From the NCBI RefSeq assembly GCF_029937855.1, contig NZ_JAPYPC010000014.1, positions 1-46,087 on the forward strand: a DNA stretch of 46,087 nucleotides, in the 5' to 3' direction. Source of the DNA: Christiangramia sp. GTDB taxonomy: Bacteria; Bacteroidota; Bacteroidia; Flavobacteriales; Flavobacteriaceae. Every line of letters begins with the position of its first letter. Within the stretch, counting starts at the first letter, position 1. This document shows positions 9,149 to 16,869 of the stretch, in pieces. Below the pieces are notes generated by a model. That model was not told the origin of the DNA. It searched no databases and was given only the letters and a program-made list of their open reading frames with translations. The position numbers were made by a program, and so were the translations under genes.

Positions 9149-9538
9149 ATCTGGTTAAATAATCTAAGGATGGCAAATTTGATATTGGTGATGAACAATA
9201 GCTTGCTTCGATAATCTAAAATGGTTGAATGAAAGTTTTCAATATATAGGAGTCTTCAAAACCAAGACTTACTTCAATAAAATTTTTGAATTTTTAAATA
9301 GATTTATAGTTATACAATTATTACTTTCTACAGATCCCTAACATTCATTTATTTAAAAAAATACAGACCCACTTATATCTTAGACTTAATTTCACAATAC
9401 CTATACAGATATTATTGTAATTTTAAGTTTGTACTTTACCAGTCTAAAAATAGTACTAAAACTTTGCTAAATCTAACCTAAGAAACTTGGTAAGCCTTTT
9501 AGAAATAAGTTTATTTAGGTAATCAAAAATTGAAAAAA
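9149..9538. other. Intergenic region of about 390 bp upstream of the hibernation factor gene
   Basis: No gene is seen. TAAGTTTG at 9424-9431 matches the TAnnTTTG -7 box and could drive the hibernation factor gene with a leader of about 100 nt. No clear hairpin follows the antiporter stop. Confidence 0.4.
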
Positions 9539-9838
9539 ATGGAAACTATATTTGAATTTGTAAATATTGATAAAAGTCAAAATCTGGAAGCCTTCACCCA
9601 GAAGAAATTGAATAAACTGGAAAATAAATATGACTGGATCGTAAGAGCCAATATCTATTTTAAAAGAGATGAAAACCAGAAACCTAATGGCTATATTTCT
9701 GAAATTAGGCTCAGTGCTCCGGGACCTGAAATTTTTGCACAATCCAATGAAAATTCTTTCGAATCATCTATCGCCAATACGGTAAGTGATCTGGATAGGC
9801 AATGTGATAAGCGTAAGGCTAAAATGAGTACACACTAA
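9539..9838 (+). CDS. hpf: Short ribosome hibernation promoting factor (HPF/YfiA family)
   Basis: A 99-residue protein of the sigma-54-modulation/HPF family, which binds the 30S decoding region and stabilises idle ribosomes during stress or stationary phase. The alternating beta-alpha pattern and the phrase AFTQKKLNKLENKYDWIVRA fit the short, single-domain form with no dimerisation tail. I choose the ATG at 9539; a TTG three codons upstream is also in frame but is less likely. The gene converges on aconitase and shares a strong terminator with it at 9865-9896. Confidence 0.85.
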   Translation: METIFEFVNIDKSQNLEAFTQKKLNKLENKYDWIVRANIYFKRDENQKPNGYISEIRLSAPGPEIFAQSNENSFESSIANTVSDLDRQCDKRKAKMSTH

Positions 9839-9864
9839 TATTTTTCAATAAGAAGTAATATTTG

Positions 9865-9896
9865 AAAACCCTTTCATTTTTATTAAAGGGTTTTTT
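9865..9896. terminator. Bidirectional intrinsic terminator between hpf and aconitase
   Basis: AAAACCCTTT (9865-9874) and AAAGGGTTTT (9885-9894) form a 10-bp stem with a 10-nt loop and a T-run on the plus strand. The symmetric A/T ends also allow termination of the opposite transcript, whose gene stops at 9917. Confidence 0.85.
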
Positions 9897-9916
9897 ACAT
9901 TTATCATGGTGAGTGT

Positions 9917-11902
9917 TTAAGCTTTAAGATCTTCTTCTTCAAGCTTTTCTTTAAATTCATTAATAATACCACCTTTTAGTAGCACATCTATCTGCCGATC
10001 GCTCATAGAATGTGTCGTTTCAAATTCTTCTTTTTTACCTTTCTCATTCTTAACAATCACCTTAATGTTATTTCTGCTTTTTACATCTTCCCGAAGATTT
10101 CTAAAATAGACCAGATCCCCCTGTTCTATCTTTTCAAAATCATCAATATTAATGAACTCGAGTGGCAAAATTCCGAAATTAACTAAATTTTGCCAGGCGA
10201 TACGAGCATACGAATTTGCGATTACTGCGACCTGCCCAAGATATTTTGGCGCAATCGCTGCGTGTTCACGGCTCGAGCCCTGGGCATAATTATCTTTTGC
10301 CACTACAATATGACCTCCGTGCTCCTGTTTGGCAACCATAGCCCGGTCATAAAAACTTTCGTCTATTACCGTATATGAATATTTACTGATTTCCGGTAAA
10401 TTACTTCTGAATGGAAGTACCTCTGCCCCTGCTTTTAAAATCTCATCAGTTGAAATATTATCTCCCATTTTTAGTAAAACAGGAACACTATACTTTTCCT
10501 GCATAGGTTCTATGTATGGAAGTGACTTAATATTAGGACCTTTTTTTAGTTCTATACCACTACCATCTTCCGGGGGAGCCACCAGCATTTCTGTATTGAT
10601 GATCTCAATTTCGGGGTGTTCAAATTTCGGATACTTCATATCATAAAGCTTTTCCATATCCCGGGGATCTGTAATTTTTCCAGTTAATGCGGAAGCAGCA
10701 GCAGTTTCAGGACTGCATAAATGCACCTGATCATCTTTAGTCCCAGACCTGTCCGGGAAATTTCTCGGCATGGTTCTTAAACTAATGGTTCCAGATGCAG
10801 GTGCCTGCCCCATTCCTATACATCCCATACACCCAGACTGGTGGAATCTTGCTCCTGCTTTGATTAAATTAGCAAATGCCCGGTTTTCTAGCATGTTCTG
10901 AATCATTTGCCTGGAAGTGGGGTTGATATCAAAAGAAACATCGTTATTCACCGATTTTCCTTCAACTATTGCTCCAGCAATCCAAAAATCCCGAAGTCCG
11001 GGATTGGCAGAAGAACCAATTACTACCTGGCTTATATCTTTTCCTTCGACCTCTCTCACCGAAACTACATTTCCGGGACTGGTGGGAAGAGCTATTAATG
11101 GGACTAGTTCATCTAAAATAATTTCATCTTCAAAATCATATTTACAACCTTCATCAGCTTTTAATTCCACCCAATCTTCTTCCCTGTCCTGGGATTTTAA
11201 AAATCTTTTGGTCTCTTCATCGCTCGGAAAGACAGTGGTGGTTGCTCCTAATTCAGCACCCATATTAGCAATTACATGACGATCCATCGCGCTCAAATGT
11301 TTTAGACCTTCCCCATAATATTCTATTACCTTCCCTACTCCTCCTTTTACATCATAACGTCTGAGCATTTCAAGAATAACATCCTTGGCACTCACCCAAT
11401 CTGGTAATTTACCACTTAGTTTTACGCCCATCACTTTAGGCATTTTGACGAAATATGGCTGGCCGGCAATGGCTGCTGCAACATCTAGTCCCCCGGTTCC
11501 TATTGCTAACATCCCAAGGGAACCTGCTGCGGGCGTGTGACTATCTGACCCTACCATGGTTTTTCCAGGTTTTCCGAACCGCTGCATATGTACAGGATGG
11601 CTTACACCATTTCCGGGACGACTATACCATAAGCCAAATCTTTGGGCGGCAGACAGAAGAAAGAGGTGATCATCTGCATTTTTAAAATCAGTTTGTAAAA
11701 GGTTATGATCCACATATTGAACTGCAACCTCTGTTTGAGCCTTTTTTAAGCCCATTGCTTCCAGTTCCAGCTGTACCAAAGTTCCTGTGGCGTCCTGGAG
11801 TAATGCCTGGTCTATCTTGATCCCAATTTCTTTACCTGGTTCCATTTCACCTTTCAGGAGATGTTCTTTGATTAGCTTTTGTGTGACATTTAATTTTGAC
11901 AT
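9917..11902 (-). CDS. Aconitate hydratase (Aquifex-type, short form)
   Basis: A 661-residue aconitase that isomerises citrate to isocitrate in the TCA cycle. Conserved parts include VDHNLLQTD, MVGSDSHTPAAGSLG, the Cys pair in GCMGCIGMGQAP and the swivel-domain phrase QGSSREHAA. The length is well below the 750-900 residues of AcnA, AcnB or the mitochondrial enzyme and fits the short putative bacterial/archaeal form. In the segment usually reading GSCTNS, which supplies the first Fe-S ligand, this protein has GSSANPG, while HLCSPE later supplies a Cys where many homologues have none. The function as aconitase is likely but the cluster ligation deserves checking. It is monocistronic with its own promoter and terminator. 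Confidence 0.88.
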   Translation of the reverse strand: MSKLNVTQKLIKEHLLKGEMEPGKEIGIKIDQALLQDATGTLVQLELEAMGLKKAQTEVAVQYVDHNLLQTDFKNADDHLFLLSAAQRFGLWYSRPGNGVSHPVHMQRFGKPGKTMVGSDSHTPAAGSLGMLAIGTGGLDVAAAIAGQPYFVKMPKVMGVKLSGKLPDWVSAKDVILEMLRRYDVKGGVGKVIEYYGEGLKHLSAMDRHVIANMGAELGATTTVFPSDEETKRFLKSQDREEDWVELKADEGCKYDFEDEIILDELVPLIALPTSPGNVVSVREVEGKDISQVVIGSSANPGLRDFWIAGAIVEGKSVNNDVSFDINPTSRQMIQNMLENRAFANLIKAGARFHQSGCMGCIGMGQAPASGTISLRTMPRNFPDRSGTKDDQVHLCSPETAAASALTGKITDPRDMEKLYDMKYPKFEHPEIEIINTEMLVAPPEDGSGIELKKGPNIKSLPYIEPMQEKYSVPVLLKMGDNISTDEILKAGAEVLPFRSNLPEISKYSYTVIDESFYDRAMVAKQEHGGHIVVAKDNYAQGSSREHAAIAPKYLGQVAVIANSYARIAWQNLVNFGILPLEFINIDDFEKIEQGDLVYFRNLREDVKSRNNIKVIVKNEKGKKEEFETTHSMSDRQIDVLLKGGIINEFKEKLEEEDLKA

Positions 11903-11945
11903 AGTTGGAAATTTTAATCCTTAAATTACCAACTTTCATAGAAAA

Positions 11946-11953
11946 CAAAGATA
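11946..11953 (-). promoter_or_regulatory. Candidate -7 box of the aconitase gene
   Basis: TATCTTTG on the minus strand matches TAnnTTTG and lies 43 bp upstream of the aconitase ATG, leaving a leader of roughly 35-40 nt. No TTG is seen at the expected -33 distance. Confidence 0.45.
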
Positions 11954-12058
11954 CCTTTAACAGAACCTTAGATTAAAAACAAGAATGATTGACTTTATTT
12001 TGCTAAAATCCTTCATTCAAAATATTCTTAGATTTAGCTGGTAATAAAACTAAAATAG

Positions 12059-12607
12059 ATGAATCAAATAGTTAAACGAGCGATTGTAGGTGGGGTGGTC
12101 TCTACGATTGTAATGGGTACAGGTACTTTTATCCTGGGACAAATTTCAGGATATAAAGCCCTGGAACTGCTAAAAAATTCCATGTCTGGGATTAATATGC
12201 TTTGTAATACAGTAATTCTTGGTTCCACAACCATTCTCGCCCTAATGCTTACGTTATTGGGGCTTAGCAGATCTTCAGAATCAAGTTTAACAGATAGGCA
12301 TTATAAAGATGTACTCACTATTGCCAAATCTGATACCATTTTGATAGTTGCTGCCGTAATAACTTTTTTAATGCTCAATTTACCAATTAGTGAATCTGAA
12401 GAAGTCGGCAGTGCCTGGTACCAAACTATATATTATGTGAGCCTGGGAATGGCTGCATTATTAGGTGGGGGATTTATCGCGGTGGTTATGATGCTTTATG
12501 GAACAATAACCAATGTGATTTTAATTGTAGGTCTCAATATTAAAGAACACCCTTTGATTTCAGATGAAGCGGCGGAAGAACAGGAGCAAAAGGAAAAAGA
12601 GAATTAA
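12059..12607 (+). CDS. Four-helix membrane protein of unknown function
   Basis: A 182-residue protein with four hydrophobic segments (about residues 8-28, 42-68, 91-107 and 124-160) and a short acidic C-terminal tail rich in Glu, Gln and Lys. The spacing, with a hydrophilic loop after helix 2 (RSSESSLTDRHYKDV), suggests a small inner-membrane protein. I do not recognise a family. It is divergent from aconitase and followed by only about 115 bp before the convergent metallo-beta-lactamase-like gene. No partner gene suggests a role. Confidence 0.7.
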   Translation: MNQIVKRAIVGGVVSTIVMGTGTFILGQISGYKALELLKNSMSGINMLCNTVILGSTTILALMLTLLGLSRSSESSLTDRHYKDVLTIAKSDTILIVAAVITFLMLNLPISESEEVGSAWYQTIYYVSLGMAALLGGGFIAVVMMLYGTITNVILIVGLNIKEHPLISDEAAEEQEQKEKEN

Positions 12608-12723
12608 GTACGTAAATGAGAAAAGGACACTTAGAAAAAATTGCTGACGGATTTGCTGAATTCAAGACAATCGTGATCAGACATATCTTTTTAAATGCCC
12701 TTTCTGAAAATTAATTTTTAAAA

Positions 12724-13440
12724 CTAGCTTTTCCCAAGTTTATTAAGGATATCAATTTGATGCCCTTCTTCAAGATTAAAACCTGGTTTACCTTTTCTCG
12801 GAAATAAATAAGTAAAAGGTGTATCAAAGGCAGCCCAACTTTCAGCCAGCCCATAATCATTATTTTCATTTTTCTTTTCCGGTCTAATAAAAGTATTTAA
12901 TTCAGAATCATAATCAGATCCTACGGCATCCTCGCCGGGAAACAACATTCCGTCATTAATTTCTGAATATACAACCACTGAGGCACCTTCATTTCCAGGC
13001 AGATCAAAAATATTAATATCAAAACTATCTAATACTTTATCCTTTGCGGTAATATCTTTCGTTTTAAATCCGTCTTTAAAATTATTTCTAGGATGCGCAT
13101 ATATTGGAGCACCACCTGCATCTTCAGAAATGGATTTAAGATCTGCATAGGCTGAATTTAATACAGCATCGCAGGTTATCAATATACCTTTAATATTGTA
13201 GCCTTCTTCTACTAACCTTTTAATCGCAGCCTGAGAAGATTTTTCCACAACATCTATTAAAATCATATCTCTACGATTTAAATGTCGAATCGCATAACCC
13301 TGGTTAAAAACGCCATTTTCTTTTTCCCCTTTTATAATAAAAGTATCGGGAATTAATTTTAAAAATTTCCCTGTTTCACCTTGCTCAATAAACTCTGCCG
13401 ACTGGCTGTGAAGTACCTCCATTTTATCTACTGTCTTCAT
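12724..13440 (-). CDS. Metallo-beta-lactamase-fold protein lacking metal ligands
   Basis: About 238 residues with the outline of an MBL hydrolase: an early MILIDVV strand, GILITCDAVLNSAYADL where active enzymes have THxHxDH, APIYAHP, LPGNEGASVVVY where they have PGHTPGSV, and LFPGEDAVG where they have FTGD. All the usual His ligands of the HxHxDH and PGH motifs are replaced, so hydrolysis by the usual di-metal mechanism is unlikely. I prefer the ATG at 13440; an ATG 12 codons upstream (13476) is also in frame but overlaps a weak -7-like box (TATCTTCA). It follows the type III PKS operon on the same strand after about 80 bp and may be co-transcribed. A binding or scaffolding role is possible. 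Confidence 0.7.
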   Translation of the reverse strand: MKTVDKMEVLHSQSAEFIEQGETGKFLKLIPDTFIIKGEKENGVFNQGYAIRHLNRRDMILIDVVEKSSQAAIKRLVEEGYNIKGILITCDAVLNSAYADLKSISEDAGGAPIYAHPRNNFKDGFKTKDITAKDKVLDSFDINIFDLPGNEGASVVVYSEINDGMLFPGEDAVGSDYDSELNTFIRPEKKNENNDYGLAESWAAFDTPFTYLFPRKGKPGFNLEEGHQIDILNKLGKS

Positions 13441-13522
13441 ATATAAATGATTTTTAATTGATGTTTGAAGATACAAAACAAGCCTAAAGGCATCAACCCT
13501 GTTTTTAAATGTTTAACTGGTT

Positions 13523-14083
13523 TTAGGACTTAATTAACGGAATAACGAAAGCAGTAAAATGGCCATGATGGCTTAAGGAAAAAGGCATAATTTTATCTAT
13601 TCCCATTATATGTAAAGAAGGAATATTCTTTGGATCTTTTGTTATACGAAGCATATCTGCTTCAAAGGATAGCTTTAATGCCAAATGTTTCAATAAATCC
13701 TCCTGTGAGAAAATTTTATTAAAATAGATTTTTCGCAGAATTTCTGCAGAATCAACCCAGCTATGAACATAATTGGGAGAAATTTCCGTTTTTGTATAAT
13801 AAAATTTCTTGCCTACCCGTACGGTTCCTGCATTTTCCATTGATCTTAAAGAACACTCAAAAGCTAAGGGATTCAATTTTCTTAAAGTGCCGGTTATTCG
13901 CTGGTGTGCTTTATAAACTGCTTCTTTCATGGACCAAAATTCCCAAAGCATTATATTGGGACATTCAGATTCATGAATGCACTCTATCTCCTTAGGAGAA
14001 AAGACCTTTTTCAGAAATCGGAAATTACCAGCTTTACTGGTGGTTAAGGATATATTAAGATCTATAATATCATTTCCTATCAA
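13523..14083 (-). CDS. 4'-phosphopantetheinyl transferase (AcpS/Sfp-like)
   Basis: A 186-residue enzyme that transfers the phosphopantetheine arm of CoA to a carrier-protein serine. The two signature blocks are present: GNDIIDL at residues 3-9 (Mg-binding Asp) and FWSMKEAVYKA at 49-59 (WSxKEAxxK). The end of the protein keeps a FSLSHHGHF element typical of the Sfp-like fold. It overlaps the ACP gene by 4 bp, a strong sign that it activates that ACP. A private PPTase in the operon suggests that the pathway does not depend only on the housekeeping AcpS. Confidence 0.9.
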   Translation of the reverse strand: MIGNDIIDLNISLTTSKAGNFRFLKKVFSPKEIECIHESECPNIMLWEFWSMKEAVYKAHQRITGTLRKLNPLAFECSLRSMENAGTVRVGKKFYYTKTEISPNYVHSWVDSAEILRKIYFNKIFSQEDLLKHLALKLSFEADMLRITKDPKNIPSLHIMGIDKIMPFSLSHHGHFTAFVIPLIKS

Positions 14084-14331
14084 TTCGCCAGTTTTTTCTC
14101 AATAATATTTTTTGCATCGCCCACGGTAAGCATCCCTTCCATGGAATCATTATCAATCTCAATATTAAATTCATCTTCCACATCCAGGACTACATCTACC
14201 AGATTGGCAGAGTTTATCTGGAGATCGTTTAAAAAATCAGTCTCTTCCCTAAAATTTTTCAAGCCTTCCATTCGTTGCACATAAGGTTCCACGATCTTCT
14301 TTAGCCTGATAATTATCTCTTTTTCATTCAT
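14080..14331 (-). CDS. Acyl carrier protein
   Basis: An 83-residue acidic four-helix carrier. The phosphopantetheine site is Ser41 in DLQINSANLVDVVLD. The usual DSL triplet is changed to NSA, so the Asp before the Ser is Asn and the Leu after it is Ala, while the following LVDVV helix-II pattern is kept. This marks it as a specialised rather than housekeeping ACP. It lies 2 bp after the ketosynthase gene and overlaps the PPTase gene by 4 bp. I infer that it carries the growing acyl chain for the ketosynthase, dehydratase and reductase and hands it to the type III PKS. Confidence 0.9.
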   Translation of the reverse strand: MNEKEIIIRLKKIVEPYVQRMEGLKNFREETDFLNDLQINSANLVDVVLDVEDEFNIEIDNDSMEGMLTVGDAKNIIEKKLAN

Positions 14332-14333
14332 AA

Positions 14334-15608
14334 TTAAACAATATATTTTTTGAATAACACTACGGCATTTACATCTCCAAAACCAAAACTGGCTTTAGCC
14401 AAAATATTAATTTTTTTTTGCTTTTTTTCCTTCGGAATTTTATTTGGATCTATCAATTCTGAAATTTCCGGATGCACCTCCTCACAATTTAAATTTCCGA
14501 AAATAAACTCTTTTTCTACCTGAAGCACAGAGGCGACGCACTCAATAGACCCGGAAGCACTTAAGCAGTGGCCGGTCATCCCCTTAAGGGAATTTATAAA
14601 AGGAAAATCTTTGCCTTTCCGCTTCAGCGCCTTTGTCCAATTTTTAATTTCTGTGGAATCCCTGCTTGTAGCTGTTAAATGCCCATTTATAACATCAATT
14701 TCAGTTGACTTAATATTCGAATTAATTAAAGCTCTCTCAATACATCGCTGTACCGCTTCATTATTAGCGGCAGTCATACTTCCTGTCCCTCTTTGTCCTC
14801 CGCTATTGATTTCACCTCCCAGAACTTCAGCATATATTTTAGCACCTCTCTTTTGCGCCAGTTCCATATCTTCCAATACTAAAGCTCCGGCACCACTTCC
14901 CGGAACAAAACCACTGGCGGTTTCGCTCATAGGCCGGGATGCTTTTTCTGGATCATCATTATATCTATTCGGCAAAATACGCATGGCATCAAAACCACCC
15001 CAAACATAAGGTCCATGATCTGCACAACTTCCTACAAGCATTCGTTTTGCCCTGCCAGCTTTTATCCGGTCAAAACCCATAAGTAAAGCTTCAGTTCCTG
15101 TAGTACAGGCTGATGAATTGGTAGTGACCTGGTTTCCACAACCGAGAATTCCGCCAAGATAAGCACTAATTCCGCTAGCCATAGTTTGTATCACACTCGT
15201 ACTGCCCAATCTCCTGGTTTTACCTCCATCGATCAAATGAATTGCTTCCCTGAATTTATCAACGCCCAGAATTCCTGTTCCAAAAATAATCCCTGAATCC
15301 CAATCTGGTGATCCATTCTCAGAAATTTCAAGTCCTGCGTCTTTCCATGCATCTGTACCAGAGATTACACCATAAACGATCCCGCTGCTATTTAAACCGC
15401 GAAGCTGAAGCGGCGTAAAGTACTCTTTTAAAAGATCTTCGGAAATTTCAGGCTTCCCTCCTATCTGGCAACTAAAATTTAGTTTTTCCAATTCAGGAAA
15501 AAAACGAATCCCACTCTGACCCTGTTTTAAGGCTTTTTCAAAATTATTTAGTCCTACTCCATTAGGTGCTGCCACCCCCATTCCCGTAATCACGACTCTC
15601 TTCTCCAT
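14334..15608 (-). CDS. FabF-like beta-ketoacyl-ACP synthase
   Basis: A 424-residue condensing enzyme of the KAS I/II class. The catalytic triad is intact: Cys168 in NSSACTTGTEALL, His310 in NGHLTATSRD and His347 in LKGMTGHCLSASGS, with Lys342 preceding the last. The His310 block departs from the standard AHGTST, so it is a divergent clade and not housekeeping FabF. It would elongate malonyl units on the ACP encoded 2 bp downstream. The dehydratase gene ends 4 bp upstream. No chain-length-factor partner and no acyltransferase are encoded in the operon, so malonyl-ACP presumably comes from housekeeping FabD. Confidence 0.92.
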   Translation of the reverse strand: MEKRVVITGMGVAAPNGVGLNNFEKALKQGQSGIRFFPELEKLNFSCQIGGKPEISEDLLKEYFTPLQLRGLNSSGIVYGVISGTDAWKDAGLEISENGSPDWDSGIIFGTGILGVDKFREAIHLIDGGKTRRLGSTSVIQTMASGISAYLGGILGCGNQVTTNSSACTTGTEALLMGFDRIKAGRAKRMLVGSCADHGPYVWGGFDAMRILPNRYNDDPEKASRPMSETASGFVPGSGAGALVLEDMELAQKRGAKIYAEVLGGEINSGGQRGTGSMTAANNEAVQRCIERALINSNIKSTEIDVINGHLTATSRDSTEIKNWTKALKRKGKDFPFINSLKGMTGHCLSASGSIECVASVLQVEKEFIFGNLNCEEVHPEISELIDPNKIPKEKKQKKINILAKASFGFGDVNAVVLFKKYIV

Positions 15609-15612
15609 TCTT

Positions 15613-16056
15613 TTACTGAGTTTTTATCATCATTCCGGCAATAACTCCTTTACAAACCATACTTCCTTCTGCATTATACATAACCACCTTGCATTTGAGC
15701 TTATTAAATCTAAAATATTGTTTTTCTGAAACTACCCTTACCGTTTCACCCGGATAAATAGGTTTTAAATATTCAATTTCTGAAGATGTCAATGCTACCT
15801 GAGATAAATTCTCTTTTTTATTTTCAGTATTTAATAAATAAATTCCCAGACAAACAACACCAATCTGAGCCATACACTCTGTTAATATGACACCTGGTGT
15901 GACGGACTTATTTTTAAAATGTCCTCTATAAAATTCCATTTCCGGTAAAAATGTGAATTCACCGATAATAGAATTTTCATCTACTTCAAGAATATGATCT
16001 ACGAATAAAAAAGGTTCAGAATAAGGTAACTGTGAAATAATAGAAGTACTGTCCAA
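15613..16056 (-). CDS. FabZ-like 3-hydroxyacyl-ACP dehydratase
   Basis: A 147-residue single hot-dog protein. PFLFVDHILEV, YRGHFKNKSVTPGV and ILTECMAQIG align with FabZ; the expected catalytic residues are His46 and Glu60. It would remove water from 3-hydroxyacyl-ACP intermediates. It lies 4 bp before the ketosynthase gene and 18 bp after the SDR gene. Clustering with KS, ACP and an enoyl-reductase-like SDR argues for a role in building an acyl chain for the type III PKS and not in bulk fatty acid synthesis. Confidence 0.88.
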   Translation of the reverse strand: MDSTSIISQLPYSEPFLFVDHILEVDENSIIGEFTFLPEMEFYRGHFKNKSVTPGVILTECMAQIGVVCLGIYLLNTENKKENLSQVALTSSEIEYLKPIYPGETVRVVSEKQYFRFNKLKCKVVMYNAEGSMVCKGVIAGMMIKTQ

Positions 16057-16074
16057 CTTGTTGTGTGATTACAA

Positions 16075-16869
16075 TTACATTAAGTGTTCGCCCCCGTTCA
16101 CGGGAATAATGGTACCGGTTATCCAGCTGGCTTCATCTTTGCTTAATAGATACACTGCGTTGGCGACATCATCTGGAACGGTTAATCTCCTAAACGGATT
16201 ATGTTTTAAAGCGTGCACGCGTAAGGTCTCATTTCCAGGAATCATTTGGAAGGAACGGGTTACGGTAATTCCGGCCTGAATACAGTTTGCCCTTATCCCA
16301 TGCCTGGCAAATTCCAACGCCATACTCCTGGTAAGTGATTCCAGAGTAACCTTTGCTGCTGAAACTGCCGCATAGTTCTTCCATGCTTTTTTATTGCCGT
16401 CACTGGTAAAAGAAATTACCCTGGCATCTTTAGCGAAAAGATTATTTCTAAAAACAGCCTGCGTCCAATCGTAAAGACTTAAAGCCATGGCATCTATGGT
16501 TAGCTGAAAATCAATATTTCCCAAAATATTTTCTTCGCCAATCATAGGTTTTAGATTTCCTTTGGCTATACTGTGCAAGAGAGTTCTAATTTTGCCTTTT
16601 TTACCTATAAGCTGTTTTATTTTGGCAACCAGCTCTTCCCTGCTTTCTTTTTTTACAGCATCGGCATTAAAGCTTTCAAATTGAACGCCCGATGCTCTAA
16701 TTTCGTCAAAAGCTTCTTCAATATCAGGTATTTCGCTTCTCCTGTCACGATGAATAATAATAATGTTCATCCCATGTTTGGCCAGTTTTTTAGCACTGGC
16801 ATAACCAAGGCCGCTACTTCCCCCCAGAATAAGTGCCCAATAATTTTGATCTTGAAAGTCCATCACCAT
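16075..16869 (-). CDS. SDR, enoyl-ACP-reductase-like (FabL/FabI type)
   Basis: A 264-residue short-chain dehydrogenase. The nucleotide-binding motif is GGSSGLG at residues 16-22 and the catalytic pair is Tyr166 and Lys173 in NYAAVSAAK. The spacing is Tyr-x6-Lys, as in FabI and FabL enoyl reductases, and not the Tyr-x3-Lys of ketoreductases such as FabG. This points to reduction of enoyl-ACP. Its start overlaps the end of the type III PKS gene by 7 bp; a second ATG two codons later forms a TGATG stop-start junction. If the assignment is right, the operon lacks its own ketoreductase and would borrow FabG. Confidence 0.85.
   Translation of the reverse strand: MVMDFQDQNYWALILGGSSGLGYASAKKLAKHGMNIIIIHRDRRSEIPDIEEAFDEIRASGVQFESFNADAVKKESREELVAKIKQLIGKKGKIRTLLHSIAKGNLKPMIGEENILGNIDFQLTIDAMALSLYDWTQAVFRNNLFAKDARVISFTSDGNKKAWKNYAAVSAAKVTLESLTRSMALEFARHGIRANCIQAGITVTRSFQMIPGNETLRVHALKHNPFRRLTVPDDVANAVYLLSKDEASWITGTIIPVNGGEHLM

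Noticed and set aside
12616-12714. 32-codon frame between the membrane protein and the MBL-like gene
   Set aside because: Too short, with no family, promoter or ribosome-binding signal; chance frames of this length are common.
14611-15009. Plus-strand frame of 132 residues inside the KS gene, and similar ones inside the SDR and OmpA-like genes
   Set aside because: Shadows of strongly supported minus-strand genes in the complementary frame.
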